Below the pieces are notes generated by a model that did no database searches, was not told the DNA's origin, and worked only from the letters and a program-made list of their open reading frames with translations. Both the position numbers and the translations under genes were made by a program. 64,000 nt of DNA from Bacteroidota bacterium. GTDB lineage: Bacteria; Bacteroidota; Bacteroidia; Flavobacteriales; Weeksellaceae. Below are positions 44,311 through 52,045 of the stretch, piece after piece. Where the stretch lies: contig JAFAFC010000007.1 in the NCBI GenBank assembly GCA_023423715.1, forward strand, positions 186,001 through 250,000, in the 5' to 3' direction. Each line of letters begins with the position of its first letter. Within the stretch, counting starts at the first letter, position 1.

Positions 44311-44338
44311 AAAAAAAGAGCTCGAAAAGAACTCTTTT
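44311..44338 (-). terminator. Intrinsic terminator after the TonB-domain gene
   Basis: AAAGAGTTC pairs with GAGCTCTTT (one T-G) on the minus strand and runs into seven T, directly upstream of the uvrB -7 box. Confidence 0.8.
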
Positions 44339-44358
44339 ATTTTTGGTTAGATTTTAGC

Positions 44359-44835
44359 TTACTCAAAAATCATCGTGACAGGAAACTTGTATTCGCTTCG
44401 AACTACTTTATTATTAACTTTTGCAGGATTCCATTTATCTTTTTTTAGAATGCTTTCCATGGTTTTTTGAGCCTCTTCATTAAAAACAGAGTTACTTCCT
44501 TTGGCTTCCATATTCGTAATCTTACCGTCTTTTTCTACAACAAAAGTAATAACCGTTTGTATCTTTCCCTCGCCAATCAATTTTTTGGTATTTATTTTTT
44601 TCGCAAGCGTTGTTCGAATTGCATTCATGTCGTTTCCTTTTTTTGGTGAAGCCATTTCATCTACCCGAATGTGAATTTCGTCCGGATTTTCTACTTCTAT
44701 TCCACGCGTTGGTGGCGGGGCATAAACAGAAGGATTTTCACTGGTTTCCTTTTGAACTTGAGCATAGGCAAACTGACAGAAAGCAAGACTTAAAATCCCA
44801 CTAAAAAGAACTTTCTTTGAATAACGCATTTTCAT
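44359..44835 (-). CDS. Secreted stand-alone TonB C-terminal domain protein
   Basis: 158 aa: signal peptide (KKVLFSGILSLAFCQFAYAQ), a short linker, then a TonB_C domain (ITFVVEKDGKITNMEAKGS; KWNPAKVNNKVVRSEYKFPVTMIFE). There is no membrane anchor after cleavage, so it is probably free in the periplasm and is not a classical energy transducer. Its domain closely resembles the C-terminus of the M56 protein encoded upstream. Whether the start is Met1 or Met3 is open. Confidence 0.82.
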   Translation of the reverse strand: MKMRYSKKVLFSGILSLAFCQFAYAQVQKETSENPSVYAPPPTRGIEVENPDEIHIRVDEMASPKKGNDMNAIRTTLAKKINTKKLIGEGKIQTVITFVVEKDGKITNMEAKGSNSVFNEEAQKTMESILKKDKWNPAKVNNKVVRSEYKFPVTMIFE

Positions 44836-44861
44836 TGTGTATTTAATTCTAGCTAATCTAC

Positions 44862-44890
44862 AAAAAAAGAGCCCATTTCTGAACTCTTTA
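44862..44890 (-). terminator. Weak intrinsic terminator after the M56 gene
   Basis: AAAGAG...CTCTTT arms around a larger loop with a T7 run on the minus strand. Partial termination or RNA processing is possible. Confidence 0.5.
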
Positions 44891-44895
44891 TTTTT

Positions 44896-46299
44896 CTACT
44901 TTTGGGGCGTTGGAACCTTTCCTTCAAATTGCATGGTTACTGGAAATCTAAATCGACTACGGACATTTTCGCCTTTGTTTTTTGCTGGTTTCCACTTTAA
45001 ACCTTCGTTGGCGAGTATTAATGCTTTTTCCGCTTCTGTATTAAATACTTCATCTGAGCCAGTTGCAATGACATTGCTAATAGATCCATCCTTTTCTACA
45101 ACAAAAGTAACATCAGTTCTTACTTTTCCAGCGCCCTCCAATTTTTCAATATTAAAACTCTCTGAAAAACGTCTACGCATAAAGTTTAATCCGCCTGGAG
45201 TTAATACATCTGCTCCCTCTTCTACCGTTTCATAAACGTCATTTTCTCCAACTTTCTGTTTTTCAGGAGTGGCTGGCGAAATTGGTACCGCTTCTCCTTT
45301 CTTCTTCTTAATTGTATCTGAAACGTTTGGTTCTTCAATCGTTTGCGTAGGTTTATCTTGTTCTAAAACTGGAGTTTGTGGAACGATAACTTCGGCTTGT
45401 GTGGTTAATTTTTTGAACGAGTTGGTTACTTCTTCAAATTTTTTTGGTGTTTCTGCGTTCACAAATTGAATGACAAGCAAGGAAACGCCTGCGATTATAG
45501 GTGTGATTCCTATTTTTTTCCAAATACTGAATTTGGATTTTTGTTTTGACATCATAATAAGTCTTTTTTTGGTGTTAGTAAAATTAAAAGTATGCACCAA
45601 ATTGCTTGTCTGCAGCTTCACAATTTCGGATACTACTAGTTTTTGATAGGATTTTATATCATTTGATTTGGATAAAACGGCTTCGTCGGCTAAAAATTCA
45701 TGATTGGTTTTCATGGCATTTTTATAGGCATACAAAGCGGGATTAAACCAAGAAATAATCTTCAGAAATTCAACAAGAAGAATGTCCAAGGTATGTTTTT
45801 CACGAACATGGCAAAGCTCATGTTGAATAATTCGATTGTCGGTTTCTTCAATAGATATCGGCAAATAGACTTTGTTAAGAAAGCTAAATGGCGTTGTTAC
45901 TTTTACACTTCGAACAATGGTTATTCCATCGTTTTTACTCTGATCTCCACGAATTCTAAATAGTTGAACTAAAGCAATCGAAAATTTAACCAATAAAATC
46001 AAAGAAACTGCGAGAATTCCATACCACAGAAAATCAGCTATTTGAAACGATACCTTTTCTGGAGCCTTCGAAATTGGAACTAAAACCTCTTGCGCAAATT
46101 CGCCAATAACTAGCTTTGATTTCGTTGTTTCGGCAGTTGGAAGTGTAATTTTTATCCAAGGAGCGATGTACGATATCAACAATGTGATAATCAAATACCA
46201 TCGGTTGAACCGAAACATTTTTTCCTTTTGTAAAAACGCATAATAAATCCCAATAAAAAGGATGGAACTCAACGCTATTTTTAATAAAATTAAAGCCAT
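44896..46299 (-). CDS. BlaR1-type M56 metallopeptidase fused to a TonB C-terminal domain
   Basis: 467-aa membrane protein. Helices at about residues 5-22, 33-50 and 87-110, then a cytoplasmic gluzincin domain with the zinc motif HELCH (about residue 155) and a downstream helix FLADEAV (third ligand), a further membrane helix near 255-275, a Pro/Glu-rich periplasmic linker and a TonB_C domain (about 370-460). M56 peptidases such as BlaR1/MecR1 sense a signal outside and trigger loss of the BlaI-type repressor; the repressor gene lies one base upstream. The fused TonB_C domain replaces the penicillin-binding sensor of BlaR1, so the signal is not expected to be a beta-lactam. Confidence 0.87.
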   Translation of the reverse strand: MALILLKIALSSILFIGIYYAFLQKEKMFRFNRWYLIITLLISYIAPWIKITLPTAETTKSKLVIGEFAQEVLVPISKAPEKVSFQIADFLWYGILAVSLILLVKFSIALVQLFRIRGDQSKNDGITIVRSVKVTTPFSFLNKVYLPISIEETDNRIIQHELCHVREKHTLDILLVEFLKIISWFNPALYAYKNAMKTNHEFLADEAVLSKSNDIKSYQKLVVSEIVKLQTSNLVHTFNFTNTKKRLIMMSKQKSKFSIWKKIGITPIIAGVSLLVIQFVNAETPKKFEEVTNSFKKLTTQAEVIVPQTPVLEQDKPTQTIEEPNVSDTIKKKKGEAVPISPATPEKQKVGENDVYETVEEGADVLTPGGLNFMRRRFSESFNIEKLEGAGKVRTDVTFVVEKDGSISNVIATGSDEVFNTEAEKALILANEGLKWKPAKNKGENVRSRFRFPVTMQFEGKVPTPQK

Positions 46300-46300
46300 T

Positions 46301-46669
46301 TTAGTCTTCTATTTGTTTATCGATAATCTCACGAAGCTCTTTCAATTGCTTTTGGGAAAGCTGGGAATTCGATGTAAAAAACGAAGCAAACTTCGTTACC
46401 GAATTATCGAAAAAGCGGTCAATCATGGACGTCATTTCGTTTCCGAAATACGTTTCTTTTTGGATTAGCGGGTAATATTCTCTACTGTTTCCAAATGTTT
46501 TATAACCAATCAAATTTTTGTTTAGCATTCGCTTAAGTAGCGTTGCAATGGTTGTGGTTGCCGGTTTCGGCTCGGGATATTCTTCGAGAAGGTCTTTCAT
46601 AAAAGCCTTATTTTTCATCCAAAGAATTTCCATCACATCTTTTTCTGCTTCTGTTAGTTTCTGTTCCAT
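46301..46669 (-). CDS. BlaI/MecI-family repressor
   Basis: 122-aa winged-helix repressor (MEQKLTEAEKDVMEILW; TTIATLLKRMLNKNLIGYK) with a C-terminal dimerisation helix region. The ATG at 46667-46669 is used; a TTG four codons earlier lies within a repeat likely to be its own operator. One base before the M56 gene. By analogy with BlaI/BlaR it is cleaved or inactivated on signalling by the peptidase. Confidence 0.92.
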   Translation of the reverse strand: MEQKLTEAEKDVMEILWMKNKAFMKDLLEEYPEPKPATTTIATLLKRMLNKNLIGYKTFGNSREYYPLIQKETYFGNEMTSMIDRFFDNSVTKFASFFTSNSQLSQKQLKELREIIDKQIED

Positions 46670-46702
46670 CTCTACAAACAATTATCTTGCTCTACAAATA
46701 TA
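46670..46702 (-). promoter_or_regulatory. Probable autoregulatory operator and promoter of blaI-M56
   Basis: CTCTACAAA occurs at 46670-46678 and 46690-46698, exactly 20 bases apart (two helical turns). The upstream copy overlaps the -7 box TATATTTG (minus strand, 46695-46702), the downstream copy lies just before the ATG. BlaI-type repressors bind TACA/TGTA-containing sites, and each repeat contains TACA. Confidence 0.5.
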
Positions 46703-46732
46703 GAACAAAAATTAAAACGTGCAACTTTTTTG

Positions 46733-46763
46733 CAAAAAAAAAATTCGCAACATGTGCGAATTT
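46733..46763 (-). terminator. Intrinsic terminator after the S41 peptidase gene
   Basis: AAATTCGCA / TGCGAATTT nine-base arms, loop ACATG, long T-run on the minus strand. Confidence 0.85.
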
Positions 46764-46786
46764 TATATTGATTTAGTTTATTTAAT

Positions 46787-48280
46787 TTACTTCATTTCAG
46801 AAGGTTGAACATACATTTCGGTTCCGAATTTTTTCATTGTTTTGGTTGAATTTAGGAATGCTCTAGATCGATCAAAATCAACTTTAGAAGCTTGTTTTGC
46901 GACAACTTTACCCAAAATCAACTCCAAAGCTTTGTTTAAACCTGGATCGCTTGCATTACCAAATTCCTTTAATTTCCCAAAATAAGCAAACGGATTAATC
47001 GCATAATTAGGAACAATTCCTTTTACTGGATGTGCATCGTTTTTCCCATTAAAATAGGAGAACGTAATCGGTTGCATTGCATAATTATGAGACTTATTAC
47101 GCTCTTCATAGGATAGATAATCTTTGCTTGGCGAATCAAATAGCGTGATAGAACCAACGAATTTTCCATACGTTTCGCCACCAATCGTTACGACATCGAT
47201 GTATGGTTTAAGTCCATCAATAGTCAACTCACTCGCAGACGCTGTTCCTGACGAAGTTAAAACATAAACTTTTTTCAGTTGTAAGCTGTTAATCGCCTCC
47301 TCTCCTGCTGGCTGATTATTTCCATTTACATAGTTGAACAAAGGAACTTTATCTGAAAGTTTATCCGTTTCGTTGTATTGACTATGTTTATCGTTGAATT
47401 TTAAACTTACGAAAGGACTACCTGTAAATTGGCCTGTAATCATTTGTCCCAACGCAACCGCAGAACTTACGGAACCTCCTCCATTATAGCGTAAATCTAA
47501 AATAAGCTCGGTTGCGCCACCTGCTTTCAATTTGGCAAAAGCGGCATTCAGCTCATCATTATAATTCGATTGGAAACCATTGTACACCAAGTATCCAATT
47601 TTCTTATTGTCATAATTCAATACTTGAGCAAAGGCAACCGGATTTTCTTCTAAAACGACCGCCGAAATGTTGACTGTTTTAGGCGTTCCAGAGGTTACGA
47701 CTCCCGATGCAGTAACTTCCGTTTTTTCAGCAATTTCTACTGAATATTGGTCTTTTAATAAATTGGTGTAATTATTAACCGTTAAAGCCGCACCGTTCAC
47801 GGCTGTTAAAACATCACCTCTTTTCATTCCCGCTTTTTCTGCTGGTGAATTAGGCATGACGTAATTTACGATACCCACAACATTTGTGTTTCCTGCATCT
47901 TTCAAATATAAATTGAAGTCGTAACCAGCACTTTTAGAAACTCCACTAAAACCACTCAGTAACTCGTTTACATCTTCAACAATCCATGAAAAACGATCTG
48001 TATTTGGGTAATCATTTAACAAAGAATAAAACAAATCAGTCGGTTTCTTTCCATTTAGAAAATTCACATAATCCGAATTTGAACTAAAAGCTTTATCTCC
48101 AAGTTTTGGAACACTTGATTGCCAGAAATACCAAGAATTAAGACCTTTCCAAACGAAATCTTGGACCTTTACATCTGATACATTTGGGTTCACCGGTCCA
48201 TCTGGATCATCATTATTAGAACAAGAAAGTGTTAATAGAGCTCCTAAAGCCAAAGCTCCTATTTTTTGATAATGTTTCAT
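46787..48280 (-). CDS. S41-family peptidase lipoprotein
   Basis: 497-aa predicted lipoprotein (ALGALLTLSC lipobox, Cys20). A PDZ-like segment (IVNYVMPNSPAEKAGMKRGDVLTAVNG, about 130-160) precedes the C-terminal processing peptidase domain (LDLRYNGGGSVSSAV; catalytic Ser in SSGTASASELTIDGL). Cleaves proteins at the cell envelope; targets unknown. It is unrelated in detail to the larger Prc-type protease at 52-54 kb. Own promoter and terminator. Confidence 0.9.
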   Translation of the reverse strand: MKHYQKIGALALGALLTLSCSNNDDPDGPVNPNVSDVKVQDFVWKGLNSWYFWQSSVPKLGDKAFSSNSDYVNFLNGKKPTDLFYSLLNDYPNTDRFSWIVEDVNELLSGFSGVSKSAGYDFNLYLKDAGNTNVVGIVNYVMPNSPAEKAGMKRGDVLTAVNGAALTVNNYTNLLKDQYSVEIAEKTEVTASGVVTSGTPKTVNISAVVLEENPVAFAQVLNYDNKKIGYLVYNGFQSNYNDELNAAFAKLKAGGATELILDLRYNGGGSVSSAVALGQMITGQFTGSPFVSLKFNDKHSQYNETDKLSDKVPLFNYVNGNNQPAGEEAINSLQLKKVYVLTSSGTASASELTIDGLKPYIDVVTIGGETYGKFVGSITLFDSPSKDYLSYEERNKSHNYAMQPITFSYFNGKNDAHPVKGIVPNYAINPFAYFGKLKEFGNASDPGLNKALELILGKVVAKQASKVDFDRSRAFLNSTKTMKKFGTEMYVQPSEMK

Positions 48281-48301
48281 ATATTTGGTTTAATATAAAT
48301 T

Positions 48302-48309
48302 CAAAAGTA
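48302..48309 (-). promoter_or_regulatory. Bacteroidota -7 box for the S41 peptidase
   Basis: TACTTTTG on the minus strand, 21 bases before the ATG at 48280. It touches the start of the divergent lipoprotein gene. Confidence 0.5.
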
Positions 48310-48695
48310 TGAATTTCAATAAAATCTGCACTCTATTTACTTTAATTTTTTTATTCAAGTTATTGAGTTCTTGCACGAATGCGAATTTGCCTGCAGATCT
48401 ACCGAAAGTATATAACGCAGAATATACGCCTTATGATATACAAGGGGAGCGAGGATATGAAATTTATTTTGAACTCGACCCGTCCGAATACGAACCTGTT
48501 TGGGTAACGTATAATAAAGTAAAATCGCCTATTCTAATAGAAAACAAAGTAGATAATTTATATCAAGTCAATATCATTGCACAATCCCTGATTCTCAATG
48601 AACATCGACCACTTTCATCAAAAGAAGTAAATGGCATCACCTTCAAAAAAGGAAATAATATCTACCATTTACCCGTTAATTTTAAAAAGAAATAA
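48309..48695 (+). CDS. Small lipoprotein of unknown function
   Basis: 128 aa with a lipoprotein signal (FLFKLLSSC, Cys22) and a mature domain of about 105 residues that I do not recognise. Its stop codon is one base before the ATG of the sugar-dehydrogenase-like gene, so the two are likely co-transcribed and both products sit in the envelope. Confidence 0.75.
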   Translation: MNFNKICTLFTLIFLFKLLSSCTNANLPADLPKVYNAEYTPYDIQGERGYEIYFELDPSEYEPVWVTYNKVKSPILIENKVDNLYQVNIIAQSLILNEHRPLSSKEVNGITFKKGNNIYHLPVNFKKK

Positions 48696-48696
48696 T

Positions 48697-49923
48697 ATGA
48701 AATTGAAGTCAAAATATCTAGGAATTGCGTTACTAAGCTTTGCCTGTACCATTTCTTGTCAACAAAATACAGCTAGTCAGGAAGGTGAAAAGCCCAACCA
48801 AAACCCATCGGTAGAAACCAATAAGCCAAACACCAATTACAAACCAGCATTTGAAGGTCAAACAAGAATTGGAGCCGTAAAAACAACCACTCCTTTTGAA
48901 TTTAGTGTGATAACGGAAAACCTTGGAAAACCTTGGGGGATTATCAACTTACCGGACGGTCGTTTTCTAATTACAGAAAAGTCAGGATATATGAATTTAG
49001 TTTCAGCGGATGGTAAGAAAACATCTAAAATAACTGGACTTCCACAAGTAGATGCTTCTGGACAAGGAGGTTTGCTTGATGTTGCTTTAGATCCCGATTT
49101 CCAAACTAATCGTGTTATCTTTTGGTCCTATTCGGAGCCATTTGGAAAAGGAAATCTAACGTCTGTTGCTAAAGGAAAACTTTCACAAGACGAAACTAAA
49201 ATTGAAAATCCACAAGTTATTTTTCGAGCAACTCCTGATTATAAAGGAACCTTGCATTATGGAAGCCGACTTGCATTTGATAAAGACGGAAATCTTTTCG
49301 TGAGCACAGGTGAACGTTCTGATAAAGAAACACGTGTTTATGCTATAAAACCAGACAATTATTTAGGGAAAATCATTAAAATTACCAAAGACGGAAAGCC
49401 CGCTCCAAGAAATCCTTTCATTGGAAAAGAAGGCTACAAACCAGAAATATACACCTATGGTCATCGAAATCCGCAAGGTTTGGCATTGGATGAAAAAGGC
49501 CAGCTTTGGGAAACGGAGTTTGGACCTCGTGGCGGTGACGAAATCAATCTCATCCAAGCTGGAAAAAACTACGGATGGGGCGACGTAACTTATGGTTTGG
49601 AATATTCGGGCGAGCAAATTAGTGGAGGAACTACTCAAAAAGAAGGAACTGAACAACCTGTTTATTATTGGGATCCGTCTATTTCTCCAAGTGGAATCAC
49701 CTTCTACACCGGAACTATTGACGAATGGAAAAACAATTTGTTTATAGGAAACCTCAGCGGACAACATATCGCGAGAATCGTCATTAAAGACAATAAAGTG
49801 GTGGGTGAAGAACGTTTACTTGAAAAAGAAAACCAACGTTTCCGAGATGTTCTTAATGGAAATGATGGTAATTTATATGCCATCACAGACAGCGGAAAAC
49901 TCTACAAAATTTCTAAAAAATAA
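48697..49923 (+). CDS. PQQ-type sugar dehydrogenase-like beta-propeller lipoprotein
   Basis: 408 aa from the ATG at 48697. Lipoprotein signal (LLSFACTISC, Cys about 21), then a six-bladed propeller of the soluble glucose/sorbosone dehydrogenase family: LGKPWGIINLPDGRFLITEKSG, GQGGLLDVALDPDF, HYGSRLAFDKDGNLFVSTGERS, YTYGHRNPQGLALD and GPRGGDEINLI. The His-Arg-Asn and Glu-Phe-Gly-Pro motifs match PQQ-binding members. No PQQ synthesis gene is visible, so the cofactor would come from elsewhere. Confidence 0.88.
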   Translation: MKLKSKYLGIALLSFACTISCQQNTASQEGEKPNQNPSVETNKPNTNYKPAFEGQTRIGAVKTTTPFEFSVITENLGKPWGIINLPDGRFLITEKSGYMNLVSADGKKTSKITGLPQVDASGQGGLLDVALDPDFQTNRVIFWSYSEPFGKGNLTSVAKGKLSQDETKIENPQVIFRATPDYKGTLHYGSRLAFDKDGNLFVSTGERSDKETRVYAIKPDNYLGKIIKITKDGKPAPRNPFIGKEGYKPEIYTYGHRNPQGLALDEKGQLWETEFGPRGGDEINLIQAGKNYGWGDVTYGLEYSGEQISGGTTQKEGTEQPVYYWDPSISPSGITFYTGTIDEWKNNLFIGNLSGQHIARIVIKDNKVVGEERLLEKENQRFRDVLNGNDGNLYAITDSGKLYKISKK

Positions 49924-49929
49924 AATGAG

Positions 49930-49937
49930 TACCTTTG
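49930..49937 (+). promoter_or_regulatory. Bacteroidota -7 box for the beta-barrel gene
   Basis: TACCTTTG, a perfect TAnnTTTG, 22 bases before the ATG at 49959. It lies in the leader, so the longer frame starting at 49935 is ruled out. Confidence 0.6.
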
Positions 49938-49958
49938 CACCCGAAAAAATTCACTCTA

Positions 49959-50471
49959 ATGAAAAAGATTTTATTTGCAGTTATGATTACTGCGTTCGGT
50001 GTTGCAAATGCACAAACTGATGCTTTCACAGGAAAAGGAGATACGCGTTACCAAATTGGTGCTAACTTCCAAAAAGGAGGAACAGGAATTATGACGTCTA
50101 TTGACTTTGGTTTGGGAGAAAGTTTCTCAATTGGTGCTCAGGCGGGTTACATTTTAGGAGCTAAAGAAATTGACAATGCAGGAAAACCAGCTTTCGGAGA
50201 TCGTTTTGATGCGAAAGTTCGTTTCAATGCAAACTTAGGAAATGTTATCGGTTTGCCAGCAAATGTTGATGTTTATCCAGGTTTGAACGTAGGTTTGAAA
50301 AACTTTGGTGGTCATGTTGGTACCAAAGTATTCTTCAACAAAGGATTTGGTTTATTTGCTGAAGCCCAATTTCCATTTGCTAAATACAACGATAAGGATA
50401 AAGTGTATAGAAACTTAAACAACCAATTCGTGATGAATGTTGGTGTTTCTTTTGATCTTGGGAAAAACTAA
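49959..50471 (+). CDS. Small outer-membrane beta-barrel protein
   Basis: 170 aa with a signal peptide (KKILFAVMITAFGVANAQ). The mature part alternates hydrophobic residues and glycines (GIMTSIDFGLGESFSIGAQAGYILG; GFGLFAEAQFPF) and ends in an aromatic/hydrophobic strand (FVMNVGVSFDLG), as in eight-stranded outer-membrane barrels. Function unknown. Confidence 0.8.
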   Translation: MKKILFAVMITAFGVANAQTDAFTGKGDTRYQIGANFQKGGTGIMTSIDFGLGESFSIGAQAGYILGAKEIDNAGKPAFGDRFDAKVRFNANLGNVIGLPANVDVYPGLNVGLKNFGGHVGTKVFFNKGFGLFAEAQFPFAKYNDKDKVYRNLNNQFVMNVGVSFDLGKN

Positions 50472-50491
50472 GAATCATACTCTTTCAAAAT

Positions 50492-50523
50492 AAAAAAGCT
50501 GAGAAAATTCTCAGCTTTTTTTT
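50492..50523 (+). terminator. Intrinsic terminator between the barrel gene and tsaB
   Basis: AAAAAAGCTGAGAA / TTCTCAGCTTTTTT with a two-base centre; symmetric, so it can serve both convergent genes. Confidence 0.88.
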
Positions 50524-51197
50524 GTCTTATCGGCTAATTTCACCCCTTGAAATTCTTTCAAATAAAAAGGTTCGAAATACGCAATATCTTCGGTTTGATT
50601 GTTTTCTAAACGCTGATTTCCTTCTCGAATCAAGAATTTTGCACTTGGATAAACATCAGCTTTGAATGTTGCATTTGGAAGTTTTATAACCTCTTGCGCT
50701 TTCACGCAGCCATCTCCCACAAACAAAACTTTCTTGTCTGAAAATTCAGCAAAACTGGTTTCATCCAAAATCAAATTCGTTGTTTCTTGAAGTTCCTCTC
50801 CTGAACTTCCGTCACTAACCAACGTATAGACTTCCATTCGACGTGCATCGACAAGTGGAATAATTACATCATATCCTTTATTAAGAAACGGCTCTACCAT
50901 AGAATGCATGGAATTAACCGCTACCAAAGGAATTTGTAACGCGAATGCAAAACCTTTCGCTGCAGAAGCTCCAATTCGAAGTCCGGTATACGACCCTGGT
51001 CCTTTTCCTAAATTCACTGCCTGAATGTCTTGCAAGGTAATTTCTGCGCCTTCCAAAGCCCACTCTACAAACGTATGAAGGTTTTCAGATTGTTTAAAAC
51101 TATCCGAAACTTCTTCGCACACACATAAAATCGTCTCGCCATCTGAAATAGCAACCGAACAGTTTTTAGAAGAGGTTTCTAAATGAAGTATTTTCAT
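50511..51197 (-). CDS. tsaB: tRNA threonylcarbamoyladenosine synthesis protein TsaB
   Basis: 228-aa ASKHA-fold protein that forms the TsaBDE complex for the t6A-37 modification of ANN-decoding tRNAs. ILHLETSSKNCSVAI at the start and NLGKGPGSYTGLRIGASAAKG are diagnostic; the catalytic partner TsaD is elsewhere. Five bases after the SDR gene. Confidence 0.93.
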   Translation of the reverse strand: MKILHLETSSKNCSVAISDGETILCVCEEVSDSFKQSENLHTFVEWALEGAEITLQDIQAVNLGKGPGSYTGLRIGASAAKGFAFALQIPLVAVNSMHSMVEPFLNKGYDVIIPLVDARRMEVYTLVSDGSSGEELQETTNLILDETSFAEFSDKKVLFVGDGCVKAQEVIKLPNATFKADVYPSAKFLIREGNQRLENNQTEDIAYFEPFYLKEFQGVKLADKTKKS

Positions 51198-51202
51198 GAG
51201 TT

Positions 51203-51970
51203 TTACTTTCTATAAATGGTTCTTGCTTCGCTTTGCGCTTGCGGATAAATGGTCATTTCGGCAATGGAAACATGTTTTGGAGCATTCACAATATAGGAAA
51301 TCGCGTCGGCAATATCTTCCGCTTTTAAAGCTTCATAACCAGCGTAAACAGCATCCGAACGATCTTGGTCTCCTTTAAAACGAACCATCGAAAAATCCGT
51401 TTCCACCGCTCCCGGTTGAATATTCGAAACTTTAATTCCGAATTCGGTAAGCTCCAGACGCATCCCTTCTGAAATGGCATCAACTGCTTTTTTCGAAGCG
51501 CAATACACCACGCCGCTTGCATAAGTTTGCCGTGCAGCAACCGAAGAAATATTCACAATATGACCGCTTCCACGTTGCTTCATTTGTGGAATCACATTTT
51601 TGGAAACGTACAAAAGTCCCTTCACATTGCCGTCGATCATCGCGTCCCAATCGGCAACATCACCGTCACTTAAGGTTGCCAATCCGTGCGCATTTCCGGC
51701 ATTATTAATCAAAATATCAATATTCGAAAATGATTCGGGAAGCGATGCGAAAGCTTCGTTCACTTTCTGCTGATCTCGTACATCAAAAACCAACGTATGC
51801 ACTTCTGTTTGATTTTTCAATTCCTCTTTCAATGCTTCTAAAGCATCACTACGCCTTCCACAAATAATCAAACGATAATTTTGTTTTGCAAATAATTCGG
51901 CACTCGCTTTTCCAATTCCTGAGGTTGCCCCCGTAATTAAAATGGTTTTTTGATTTTCTGACATCGCCAT
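51203..51970 (-). CDS. YdfG-like short-chain dehydrogenase
   Basis: 255-aa NAD(P)-dependent SDR. TGATSGIGKASAELF (cofactor site), NNAGNAHG, and the active site IVNISSVAARQTYASGVVYCASK (Ser-Tyr-Lys). The C-terminal GYEALKAEDIADAISYIVNAPKHV resembles serine/3-hydroxy acid dehydrogenase YdfG. Start may be Met1 or Met3. Likely co-transcribed with tsaB. Confidence 0.9.
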   Translation of the reverse strand: MAMSENQKTILITGATSGIGKASAELFAKQNYRLIICGRRSDALEALKEELKNQTEVHTLVFDVRDQQKVNEAFASLPESFSNIDILINNAGNAHGLATLSDGDVADWDAMIDGNVKGLLYVSKNVIPQMKQRGSGHIVNISSVAARQTYASGVVYCASKKAVDAISEGMRLELTEFGIKVSNIQPGAVETDFSMVRFKGDQDRSDAVYAGYEALKAEDIADAISYIVNAPKHVSIAEMTIYPQAQSEARTIYRK

Positions 51971-51993
51971 AATTCGTTTCGATTAGGAAGCAT

Positions 51994-52001
51994 CAAAATT
52001 A
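51994..52001 (-). promoter_or_regulatory. Bacteroidota -7 box for SDR-tsaB
   Basis: TAATTTTG on the minus strand, 23 bases before the SDR start codon. Confidence 0.5.
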
Positions 52002-52009
52002 CGGAACAA

Positions 52010-52042
52010 AAAAAAAATAAACCCGGTTTCCCAGGTTTATTT
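52010..52042 (-). terminator. Intrinsic terminator after the tail-specific protease
   Basis: AAATAAACC / GGTTTATTT arms around a ten-base loop, then about ten T on the minus strand. Confidence 0.8.
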
Positions 52043-52045
52043 CTA

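Noticed and set aside
44896..46669. Beta-lactam resistance cassette suggested by BlaI/BlaR likeness
   Set aside because: There is no beta-lactamase or penicillin-sensing domain; the M56 protein carries a TonB domain instead.
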